A stretch of DNA of 64,000 nucleotides from Paraspadella gotoi. Taxonomy: Eukaryota; Chaetognatha. The DNA lies in contig CM119268.1 in assembly GCA_051294375.1 (NCBI GenBank), positions 3,437,856-3,501,855 on the forward strand, read 5' to 3'. This document shows positions 22,729 to 35,200 of this stretch, piece after piece. The notes below the pieces were generated by a model. The model worked only from the letters and a program-made list of their open reading frames with translations, was not told the origin of the DNA and did no database searches. How positions within the stretch are numbered: the stretch's first letter is position 1; each line of letters starts with the position of its first letter. The translations under genes were made by a program, and so were the position numbers.

Positions 22729-25700
22729 TCCTTATAAGGTTCTTTGGTATTAACTTTGAGAATTACGAAAGAAACACATCCTGATACTATAAATTGCGAA
22801 TCAATTGTAAAGTGAGAAACCTTAAAAAATAAAATCGCGATTACTACGTCAGGATGCGTTATCTATCACTGCAAGACCTCGGAAAAGAGAATAGAATTTT
22901 ACTTGAAAAAAAGAAAAAAAAAACAAAGGAATTGATGCTAAAAAAATTGTATTTAACTGTTCCGATGATTTTATTGTTGCGTTTTCTCGTGCGTCATGAA
23001 TCGAGTAAACTGTTCATTTGTCTTTTTCTTCGCGACGTAGTTTGACGAATTTAATAACATGTTTTTATTTTGTTTAAAATTTAGCCACTTTTTTTTTCGT
23101 GCGCTCCGTTGCTAAAACGAAATAATTATTATTACCTACTTACAAAACGAGAATTGTTTTGGTTTAAAAAAAAATACGAAAACGAAAATAATGAATTAAA
23201 CCTAGCACATCATGTTATATAGACGTTTTTAGTTCAGTTTTCATTGCGTGAGAAAAAAATTTCACTCGTTTGTACACCATGACAAATAAAAACCCTCATA
23301 TGATAAAAAAAGTATGTTTTCCTTATGTTTTCGTTTCGAAAAATGAAGGTTCATTATCTAGGTGAACATTATATGACCTTGGGATCCCTACTCGAGGTCA
23401 AGGATAGCAAATAGCTATTTAGAACATTGATAATATGTTTATGGAGTGATTAACAACATATTATACGATGGTGACTAATTTTATCAAGTTCATGTTAATA
23501 AAATTCAAACATTTTTTTCCGTGAAAATGTTTTTATTCTTGTGAAAAAAAAACAAAAAAACAGGGGATACAATTGTGATTATAAAACGGAACCGTGATAC
23601 AGCTCCAAAAAAAATGTATGCAAACGACAAAGACATTTTTTTAAAAAGTTTGACATCAAAACAATTTTCTAAACAGTTAAAAGTAAAAATTGGAAAAAAA
23701 AATAAAAGAAACAAAAAGCTGCCATCGTAGAGGAAATAATTTGGATACAAGGAGAAATTCCGCGATTGGAAAATAAGTGATCATAAAATTCACTAATTCA
23801 CTTCTCTTACTGAGGAAAATTATGCGCTTTTATTTTTTTGCTTTCTGCTTTTTTTTTCGCTCAGGAAATATTCTTCGTTTGTCTTTTGTTCTTAAAACTC
23901 GCTGAGTCTTTCGATACTGAATGGAATACAGTAGATATACGGTAGCTTCTGTAGAAATCAACAAGCAGGTCCTTCCAGAGGAGGGCTTAATGAAATCGTT
24001 CAATGAAGATCACGCTGTACATTGAACTGTGAATGAATTACAATCAATTAAATAACGATAAGCATCTTTGATGTGAACTGGTTTTTTTTTAGTCACGGAA
24101 TTGTATATATATATTGTATATATATTTCGTGAATCGTATTGTGATTTTTTTTTTTTTAAACGAAAATTAAAACACCATCATCGTCATCCTTTTCAGAGGG
24201 ACGGGGAAAGAGTGGTTGTTAGTAAGGAATTTATATTTCAATGCACATACACATAAGCTTCGTGACTCGTATATAACTCTTTGATTTATATTTTGTTTGT
24301 TTTTGATGTATATTTGTTGTTGTTTTTGTTTTAAAGTCTGGAAATAAACTTGATCGCGAATTGAGAACCGAAACTAAGAGAGAACCTAAATGTTGACAGT
24401 TGGAATTGGAGAATATATATATGTATTAAGCAGGTGGGCGGGAAAAAAAAAGGTCGAACAAAGATGTATACGTATGCGGGGTTGCAACTTTTTCTTTTTA
24501 TATATATACAACCCGATACTATTTGTATTTTTTTGAGATGGAACCAAAGTGGAATAAAAATTGAGGACGAATTTAAGCCGAAGGAGAAACGAAGGCTAAA
24601 CACAACGAAAAGGATCATGGGAGTTTTTTGTGTCGTTGATTAATTGGATTAATTAATTAATTAATTAGTATTAATTGAACGTTGAACGTTGTTCATTGAT
24701 GGTTGTTAATGATCGTGAATGAATCGACATTTCTAGTTTTTTTTCCGAGATGAGTCCAACACTTTATCAGAGGGAATTTTTTTTTCTTTTCGTCATATTC
24801 GCAAAATCATTCTTATAAAAAAAAGGGGTTAAGAAAATACTATTTCAGACCTCTTTTTTTGTTTATCAATAAAAAAAAAACCGACTTAGTTTCAAACTCC
24901 ACACAGGCCGTCCCACTTTCCTTAGGAAATTACAAAAAAGAAATATATAAATATAACAAACGATCGAAACGTAATGAAGAACGGAGAAGAATTAAATGAA
25001 AATAAACAAAATAAACAAAATATATATAAAATGTATATAAAATGACGGTTGACGAAATAGATCGTGAAGCTGGGATTAAATACGGGATTAGTCGTTCTCG
25101 TCCAAGCGATAAATATACGTAATAAAAAATGTAGAAAATAGTTAAATAGGATTTAATATAAACGCGACCGCTCGCACGAATTAAAAAAAAAAGTAAATAA
25201 GGCAGGAAACGAGCCAAGAGAGCTAACTTCCGCATAGATTCCGATCATGCTGCCCATATCCTAGTGTAGAATGCATTAGCGTTTGAGAGAGAGAACAGAT
25301 AATTGGAGACAATCCTGGGGGGGGGGAGAAATCTCATTTATTTTTTTTTTAGGATGGGGGTTAAATAAAATTTACTGCGAGATTTCAGTTTCCGTTGCAG
25401 GATTGTCGTTTTGTTTTTTCTACATTCCAATGGCAAGAAGATGCTTAAATTTAATAAAAGGAGTTGCAAATGACGAAATCGAAATATTTGGGAGGGGAAG
25501 GACACTGTCAGCAATGGTGTTCCTTTGTTGTTCCTAGATAGCCTAATCAACTATAAGACAAGAACTGAGATTTTTGTTGTTTTTTTTTGTCCCAGAGTTT
25601 TCGATGCCGAACGCCAGATGGACTTCATTCTTTCAAAATATAAAAGTTTGGCGGGATTTTTCTAAAAAAAACAAAAGATCCGTTTCGTCATTTGCGTGCT

Positions 25701-26010
25701 GCCGTAGAATAAGGGGTTATAGTTTCTAAGCTTTAACATGCATGTATTTCTAAATAAAAAATATCTACGTCATGCAACAGGATTATCGGTTCGTTAGACG
25801 CGTTAATCGGGATTAAGTATAAAAAAAATGAATAAGACAGAATTCTGTTGTTAATATTCTAAAATAAATATATCATATATAATCATTCTAGATCCTAATC
25901 GTTGAACCAGGACTCTCCCAGGCGGTGGCGTCCCTTCGCCCTACTAAAGAAGATGCTGTAGACGATCTCGGGTCCGCAGCGGGATTCTCGGGGTCTTCAG
26001 CAGGGGTTCC
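21506..26010. other. AT-rich intergenic DNA between convergent genes
   Basis: No exon is supported. It contains (CT)n tracts at about 21848-21946 and 22650-22723, an ATTA run near 24650, and many homopolymer runs. It lies between the + strand gene ending at 21164 and the 3' end of the minus-strand dynein gene, so 25.8-26.0 kb is probably dynein 3' UTR. Confidence 0.6.
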
Positions 26011-26234
26011 TCAGGTCTGCAGCAGCAGCCCCACCCCGCCCAGAACCCATTTTGCCGCCTTCTCTTTGGTCTTGAGGTTGAAGGTCCAGACGTAGGTGGG
26101 TCCCCGCTGCTTGGTCTTGTACACGGGGCACTCGTAGATGCCTTTCGTTTCCTGCTTGTCGACGGGAATCGCTTTGATGAAGATCACGGGCATCGATGGA
26201 GTCAGCTCTTTCAAACGGGCCTCGCTGATAAGGC
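26011..26234 (-). CDS. Dynein heavy chain, last exon (w34)
   Basis: Acceptor TTGACAG, then in-frame [39 protein letters not shown] and [13 protein letters not shown] with TGA at 26013-26011. This is the extreme C-terminus of the dynein C-terminal domain; the ending is characteristic of the DNAH9/11/17 group. Confidence 0.95.
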
Positions 26235-29200
26235 CTGTCAAGGGGGGGGGGAATGAACGGAGGATTCTTTTATTTGAGAATTGATTTTAATCGATGAACT
26301 TTGAATCAAATGTACGTTAAAAACTGATACAAGTTTAAACCTTATTTTTTGTAAACGTATTTCAAACCCGTGGTCTTTAATCGGCCCTTTTCAAATTTCA
26401 TACAGAGGTTCTTTCTCGCAAATGGCAACAGCCGGGTTGCCTGTGATGCCCATTGGGATGGGGCATCTTACTGTTGGCTTTGGGGGCTTCCGACCCTCAG
26501 TGACGCATCCAGTCACTGGGGCGGTTACCCTAGGACGGTCTCGCTTTGCCAAGTCGTCAGGACTGTGGATGGAACTCAACGCCTGGGATGGTGTGTTCCC
26601 CCTCTGAGCCAATGGATTTGGCTGAAGGATAGTGGACGTGAGGCGGTGTGAATATACCGCCACATAACGCAATATACCTTTCTGGAGAATTCACTACAAA
26701 TTTTGTATTGAATCTGGTTCCACTGTGCGATCAGTGACGCTATCAATCTACCGGTCCTTTTCCTGCGATGCTTCTATGTATTCTCTACCCTCTATTATCA
26801 TCCAATAATTCAGGGATATCTTATCTCAACCGGTCACCTGTCTGCGTGTCCCATCTGGCGCCTTCCATGAAGAGCCCATGGACGTAGGCGCCTCTCTCGG
26901 GGCGCGCCCATGTCTTCTTTGTTCTTCTTCGTCACATCGCAGGAGAGGCACATCTTGTCGAGTGGCCACTCGTTCTTCCGCGCCATGGACTGAGAGGAGA
27001 AATGTGTGGAAGAGAAGACATTCAATAATTTTTTTTTTAAACCGAAAATAAAAAAATTGGCGTAAAGGCTGCACACTCAAAATAAAAGAGAAATTGAAGA
27101 AACTTTGGACGACTTTTACAGTCTTCGATAACTCGTAAAATGAAAAGGGAAAAAAAAGGAAAAAAAACCCGGTTCTCGAAAACTTTTCCTTAAATTTTTA
27201 AATCGCGAATTAATTCGACGTTTAAAAATTCGGCGCCGCGAAAAACGAGCTTTTTACTTTAAATTTTAGACTATGTATTTCTTAAACAGAACTTAAATTG
27301 TTATCACTAAAACCTGTATAGTAGTATCATGCTGATGTGATAAATTTCTTGGGGGAATAATATAATATATAGTATAATACTGTATGGTACAATATAGTAT
27401 AGTGTAGTTCTTAGGAAGGTGCTCACTTTTATTGTTACTTGAACTTTTGATATTAGAAAAGTTTTCTTTGAACGAATTTTTAATGAAAAAATCAAGGACA
27501 TGTTTCAGTATTAATTTCAGAAGTTCATCAGCGTGTTCCTTAAGGTTAAGCTTAGTCGATCATACTTCGTTTATTGATAACATATTTATAACATAATATA
27601 ACATAACTGTAAGCTAACTAATACGGCCGATGCCAGCTAATCGCGATTAAAATGAATTTACTTCTACCGAAATCACTATTAACGATCATATCATATCATA
27701 TCATATCATCACTCACCTGCATAATGGCTGTGAGGAAGGACTGCGGGTTGAACAGCCCTCCCATCCAAACGCTGGCTGGCAGCGTGAAGTCCTGCGTCCA
27801 GACATCAAGCTCCCTGATACGCAGAAGCAAGTCTGCGTACCACGAGGCCAGTCCGTAGTCTGACGCGTAGGCCAGCTTGGTCCATGAGGCCGGAACGTTG
27901 TCTTGTGAGGGAAAGCAGTCATGGGAATTGGTTTGAAAGGATATGATTCATATGGTTATGATGCTATGGAAAAAATATATTTAAAGAAAGAGAAAAAGCG
28001 ACTAAAATAAAAATAATAAGATAAAAAAAAAAAAATAAGAAAAGACACAGAAAAAAAAGTTTAAAAAAATATAAAAATTAAAAGAACAAACAAAAAAGAG
28101 AGACAGAAAAAAAAAGTGTAAAAAAAAAGAAAGAAAAGAAAGACAGAAGCGCCATTCATGGGCTTAGGACAAAAACGAAGAATGAAACAAGGTGAGGAAC
28201 AAAGAGAGACTCGTGGAATAATAATAACCTGACCAGTGATCAACTGATCACACCTTACCCATGTAGAGGGCGTTGGAGAGTTCTTCCATGTCCGCCGTGA
28301 TGGTGAGTTCTCCCTTGAGTCCCAGGTCCAACTCCTTCAAGGATCTTCGCATCTCCGCCGTCAGTTGATTCATTCTCTCGCACTCTTGGAACGCGACGAC
28401 GATGTATGGTGTTCGATCTTCCACCTGATATTGGGTCGGGGTTGGGGTTGTTGGACTTATTGAGTCAGGGTTGGGATCGTTGGACTTAGTAGGACTAAGT
28501 AGTTGCGTTATCATAGTTATAATCAACATAATTATCCGAATCGCTGCGTCTCAAATCCACAGCGAAGATGTATTGTTAAGAGTTAAATAAAGAAAAAGCA
28601 TCTTAATCCAATTAGCATATTGCAGTAACGGATCTATCACTTATATTTAAGAAAAAATCCTATCACATTTCTTTCAGAAATTTTTTCCAGAATTTTTTTA
28701 TGGCGAAAATTTGGAATGCCGTTAATTTTTTGTCATGTTCAAATTGAACACCAACTTCAATCCAGCTAAAAAAAACATTCCATGCTTAAAAATACATTCC
28801 AATAACCTTGGACATGATTTCCGCCATGTTGAATTCATCCGGAAGCTTCTCGATGATGTCGTCCAGTATTGCCTTGACTTTGTCCTCCTTGGTCATGCCG
28901 ACGCCGCCGCTTCCAGCCGCGGCGTCCCGCGGCTGCATCTCCAAAACCGTGCGGAACATGTTGTCCGACGTGGCCGTCAAAAATCTGGACCGTGGGGGGG
29001 GACATAGGAAGGGAAAGACTCATATATTTATAAATGTGGATATATTCCAGACGCAATCTGTAACATTTTAATATTCTTTCATTTTTAATAATAATTAGTA
29101 GTTTTCCCATCCTTTAATTTCTCCTAGTAGCACTTTTTCATTCAATTTCTATTTCTCGCATACAATGCACCTTTTTTTTTCTCTTTCCTTTTTCTTTCCA

Positions 29201-32200
29201 TTTTCTTTTATTTTCTTTTCTTGTCTTTCACTTTCCTTTCCTCTTCCCTTCACTCACCCGATTTCCGCGTTAGGATGCAGCCCATAAAGGTAAGGCGTCT
29301 CTGGGGGCAGACAGTCGTCGATGTATTGATGATACCCCTTGTAGTCCGTGTTCGGTGGACCCGGGAAGCCGGGGGCCAAGTACAGCTCGCCCTCCAACTG
29401 TGCATATGTTCAGGTTAAGGGTAAGTGAGGCTAAATTTTTTCCAAAACGATCCGACATCGAACTTACCAATTCCGGCGACATGTACTCTCCCAAGTAGGA
29501 GCAGCACAACCTTCTGTCCCAGTCGTCGGTGATGTGACCCCCGTACATGATCTCTCCGAACAGGTAGCGGAGATCTTCCCAGGGTACCTGTTTGTGTAAA
29601 GAGAAAGATGCAGAGTTTATTTTAGTCATCGTGCTGTTACAATTATTTGGAGTCCAACACGAAAGTGAAAAACGAGAAGACGCTTTTTAATCTTCCCTTT
29701 TCTGCTCCCCTTCCCTCGTCCTTTTTTCCGTTCCACGACCCACAACCGCGACTCCCTTCCCCACGGCCCACCGACCACAACCGGCCACTCCCTTCCCCAC
29801 TGCGCCACGGTCTTTTTTTCCCCGTTTTGTTCCCCCACGCTTCCACGATTTGGTTCTGTGATCACGTCTTCCCACGATTGTATCTTCGATTATCACATAA
29901 ACTCACACGATTACGTTTTTAAAATATATTTGGACCAAAATTCAAAAACGGATAAAAATTTTTTCTAAAAATAAACAAAATACAAACAAAAGGACACATT
30001 GGAAATGTGTTCTCGCGAGGTGGAGTTCAAATCGATTCTGTTCGCGCTCTGTTATTTCCACGCCGTCGTCGCCGACGACGCAAATTCGGCGCTCAGGGTT
30101 GGAACCGTCCTTACCCGTTCAACGTGGGAGACCTCACCATAGCGTCCACGTTTTGTACAATTATTTAGAGTCGAACACGAAGTAAGGATTCCTTACTAAG
30201 AAATGACGTCGCTGCGTCAGATTGGAGTAGAAAAAAAGCTGCGTCGCTGCGTCTGGAATAATTTGTTACCATTTTAGTACACTACACTTCACTGTGGCTT
30301 ATTTTAATACACTGCACTGCGCTGATTGCACCGCACTGCACAGCGCGGCATTGCAGGCGCTGCACCGGAGTTGCTCAGCTTTTAAAGAGGACGTAAGAAT
30401 TCGCACACTCGCAATTATACGGATATTAGGTTCGTTGATAATTTTCTTTATGCAGTCACTTCTACTTAGTATTAAGTCAGCTAGAAAATAGAATTCGTTT
30501 GGATATATCGAAATAAATTTAGACTTTAATTTTTGATGAAATATATATGTAAATAAACCGTTCTAGAAAAAAAAAAGAAAAACTTTAGAGAAATTGCACA
30601 ATAGAAAACTCTGACCGCAGAATTAATTTACGTAGTTTTTAAAAAAAATTACACTATATATTATTTAGAAAATAAGAGTTAAGTCATATCAATATTTTTA
30701 GAAAAAAAATTTTTAAAAACTCANNNNNNNNNNNNNNNNNNNNNNNNNACAATATAGTATAGTGTAGTTCTTAGGAAGGTGCTCACTTTTATTGTTACTT
30801 GAACTTTTGATATTAGAAAAGTTTTCTTTGAACGAATTTTTAATGAAAAAATCAAGGACATGTTTCAGTATTAATTTCAGAAGTTCATCAGCGTGTTCCT
30901 TAAGGTTAAGCTTAGTCGATCATACTTCGTTTATTGATAACATATTTATAACATAATATAACATAACTGNNNNNNNNNNNNNNNNNNNNNNNNNTACACT
31001 ACGAGAGTTATAACGCTGATTAGGGGAGGCGAAGTACTCTGAGGGTGTACAGGGAAGAAATAGAAGAGAGATTTTGCGTATTGATACCCGGAGAGCTCGG
31101 AGAGGCAGGAGAGCCTGACGTTTAGTAGCTATGCTTTGAGTGTAGATAGGGCTCGTGCATGACGCTAAGATATTTTAGGCGCTTGTGATGAAGGATGACG
31201 AATGTCAGCTCAGAATGCACTAAGGGTGTACGCTTTCGCCTCAATGCCTAACCTCCACAGGCCTTGTGCCACAATTTCCCTTCACATTTCCTACTCCTCA
31301 ATCTCAATCCTAAGCCCAGCCTCAGTAGCCAATATGCCAGGTAAACCTGTATCCCTAAGCATCCTGCTTGTGCCTGTTTCCAACTTGAACCCTTATTCAT
31401 TGCTCCATGTCCTGTCAGCAAGCTTGCCTACCTAAATAAAATTAACATTAGGATCAACCTATTGAGGCACAGATAAGCTAACAGCAAAACTACTATTTGG
31501 CAGGTTGCATGGATAATGATTGCATTTTGCAATTGGACACAGCTCAGAAAGGGAAGGAAGCTGGGTTAGAGTTAGGGAAGGTACAGGAGGAAGGAAATAA
31601 GGATAAGGTTGCTATGATGGCATGAGTGTGGTAAGGGAGAGGCTTGCATGACAGATATATGTTAGCTTGAGGCTCAGAGTGTTACGTTAGGGTGAGTTAG
31701 GTTCAATATCCAAGCGAGGGAAACTGATGAAGAATAAGGGTGCTAGGGCCGTTTAGGTTAGGGTAATGAGAGCTGCTAGTGCATAAGGCCAAGTCCCTTT
31801 AATCTAATTCGCTACTTTTCTTTTTGGCATCATCGTAAACTTTTAAAAGTCAATACTTGTTTAGAAGATTATAGATTTAAAATCCTAGTACAGTTCTATT
31901 GTTAACAGATAGTAAAGTGTTATTAAAATTAGTGGATGTAGTGAGTCAGGGCAATTTGGGCTTAAAAAATTATGAATTTTAACTTAAAGCCTTGCATAAT
32001 ATTTTTATAACATTTTTATAACAAACAAAAATGTAATATATAGTTATTGGTTAACTTATTTGATAATTAAGTATGCTGGCTGAGAACAGCTTATTTTTTC
32101 AAAACCTGAATATTTAAAACGGAAGTGTCGATCGCAAAACGGGCGAAAATCCAAATGAGCATCCAGGAAAAGTTTTTATGTGATATTCGTTTTCTCCACT

Positions 32201-35200
32201 AATTGCACAAGAAACTGTTGCAGTATCAAACTTTCATAAATGTATGGAATTTCTGACGATGCGTGAACAGTGAGAAAACCACTCATGCTAGGCTTTCGCG
32301 TTGTGCCAAATCAACGTTCTACAAACACTTGATATTGTGGATAAGCATAATTTTGGTAGTAGTGAAGAGTATTGAAGATAAAAAGTAAAAGATATAATTA
32401 CATTTAGTTATTATTACATTGGTATTAATTTTTTTAACATTTTGCGTAAAATAAGTGTCTAATGTCTAATCGATCACCCAATGTATATGGAAGTCCAAAG
32501 TCAGGGCAAGATAGCTTATTATAAATTAATGGATATTTTATATTGGTTGTACATTTTCAATAAATAATAAATTATTTTTTGAAATTTGAATTGATGTGAA
32601 AGAAGAAAGGACAAAGCTTCCAATACTCATGCCATTGCAGAAAACTAAGATAATTAATAATTGTTAGATTATCAGAAAATAAAAATATAACAAAATATAA
32701 GCTAAGAGAATAGATTGTTACTTTTTACTGCATAAAATCAATTTTATAAATATAGAACAAAAACACTTATATCTTGAAAACTTACTATATAACGAATTTT
32801 TCAAATTACAAAACAAAACTAGGAGAATAAGCTACGGTGTTTTACTACACACATGGTGAAAATCTTATGTTATACATATTACACTTCTTTTAAAAATATA
32901 TCATTTTCGCCCAATTTTTTGGCATCAACTAGTTTCACTACTCAGTGTTATTAGCCAAAAATATTGGTCAAACCTGCATTTAAGTAATTGTAAGACAAGA
33001 AATAAGGGAAACGAACCGAGTGAGAACATAGTATGGGTTGTTTAGACTGGGAACTCTAACATATTAGTATAAATGTGGATATAGATCAACGCAATCTTAA
33101 CATTTTAATATTCTTTCATTTAATAATATTAGTAGTTTTCCCATCCTTTAATTTCTCCTACACTTTTTCATTCATTTATTTTTATTATTTTTAATTCACC
33201 TTTCTTTCTCTTTCCATTTTCTTTCCATTTTCTTTTTTCTTTATTTCCTTTCTTCCCTTTCCTTCCTCTCCTTCACTCACCCGATTCCGCGTTAGGAGCA
33301 GCCATAAAAGTAAGGCGTCTCTGGGCAGACAGTCGTCGATGTATGATGATACCCTTGTAGTCCGTGTTCGTGGACCCGGGAAGCCGGGGGCCAAGTACAG
33401 CTCGCCCTCCAACTGTGCATATGTTCATTCAAGGGTAAGTAAGCTAAAATTTTTTTCCAAAACGTCCGACATCGAACTTACCAATTCGGGCGACATGTAC
33501 TCTCCAAGTAGGAGCAGCACAACCTCCTGTCCAGTCGTCAGTGATGTGACTCCCGTACATGATCTCTCCGAACAGGTAGCGGAGATCTCCCAGGGTACCT
33601 GTTGTGTAAAGAGAAAGATGCAGAGTTTATTTTTCTAAAAAATATTGATAGAGCTAACTTTCTGGTTTATTTTTTTTTAAATATTGATATGAACTTAACT
33701 CTTATTTTCTTAAATATATATAGTGTAATTTTTTTTAAAAAACTACGTAAATTAATTCTGCGGTCAGCAGTTTTCTATTGTGCAATTTCTCTAAAGTTTT
33801 TCTTTTTTTTTTTTCTAGAACGGTTTATTTACATATATATTTCATCAAAAATTAAAGTCTAAATTTATTTCGATATATCCAAACGAATTCTATTTTCTAG
33901 CTGACTTAATACTAAGTAGAAGTGACTGCATAAAGAAAAGTTATCAACGAACCTAATATCCGTATAATTGCGAGTGTGCGAATTCTTACGTCCTCTTTAA
34001 AAGCTGAGCAACTCCGGTGCAGCGCCGTGCAATGCCGCGCTGTGCAGTGCGGTGCAATCAGCGCAGTGCAGTGTATTAAAATAAGCACAGTGAAGTGTAG
34101 TGTACTAAAATGGTAACAATTATTCCAGACGCAGCGACGCAGCTTTTTTTCTACTCCAATCTGACGCAGCGACGTCATTTCTTAGTAAGGAATCCTTACC
34201 TTCGTGTTCGACTCTAAATAATTGTACAAAACGTTGACGCTTATGGTGAGGTCTCCCACGTTGAACGGGTAAGGACGGTTCCAACCCTGAGCGCCGAATT
34301 TGCGTCGCTCGGCGACGACGGCGTGGAAATAACAGAGCGCGAACAGAATCGATTTGAACTCCACCTCGCGAGAACACATTTCCAATGTGTCCTTTTGTTT
34401 GTATTTGTTTTATTTTTAGAAAACAATTTTTATCCGTTTTTTGAATTTTTGTCCAAATCATTTTAAAACGTAATCGTGTGAGTTTATGTGATAATCGAAG
34501 ATACAATCGTGGGAAGACGTGATCACAGAACCAAATCGTGGAAGCGTGGGGGAACAAAACGGGGAAAAAAGTCATCGTGCTGTACAATTATTTGGAGTCC
34601 AACCACAAAAGGTTTGAAAATCGAGATGAGACGCTGTCTTTAATCTTCCCTTTTCTGCTACCCTTTCCGCTCGTCCTTTTTCCGTATCCGGTCGTTTCCA
34701 CCGACGCACAACCCGGCACTACTCCCTTCCCTCACGGCCACCGACCACAACCGGCCACTCCTTTCCCCACTGCCGCCACGGTCNNNNNNNNNNNNNNNNN
34801 NNNNNNNNNNNNNNNNNNNNNNNNNNNNNNNNNNNNNNNNNNNNNNNNNNNNNNNNNNNNNNNNNNNNNNNNNNNNNNNNNNNNNNNNNNNNNNNNNNNN
34901 NNNNNNNNNNNNNNNNNNNNNNNNNNNNNNNNNNNNNNNNNNNNNNNNNNNNNNNNNNNNNNNNNNNNNNNNNNNNNNNNNNNNNNNNNNNNNNNNNNNN
35001 NNNNNNNNNNNNNNNNNNNNNNNNNNNNNNNNNNNNNNNNNNNNNNNNNNNNNNNNNNNNNNNNNNNNNNNNNNNNNNNNNNNNNNNNNNNNNNNNNNNN
35101 NNNNNNNNNNNNNNNNNNNNNNNNNNNNNNNNNNNNNNNNNNNNNNNNNNNNNNNNNNNNNNNNNNNNNNNNNNNNNNNNNNNNNNNNNNNNNNNNNNNN

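Noticed and set aside
26370-26672. Open frames on both strands over 26422-26664
   Set aside because: The same frames recur in the other copies of the dispersed repeat with different breaks, so they are repeat-derived.
31202-31435. 77-codon open frame in the AT-rich block
   Set aside because: No start context, splice sites or recognisable protein; length is within chance.
31680-31770. Telomere-like TTAGG / TTAGGG words
   Set aside because: Isolated occurrences, never in tandem.
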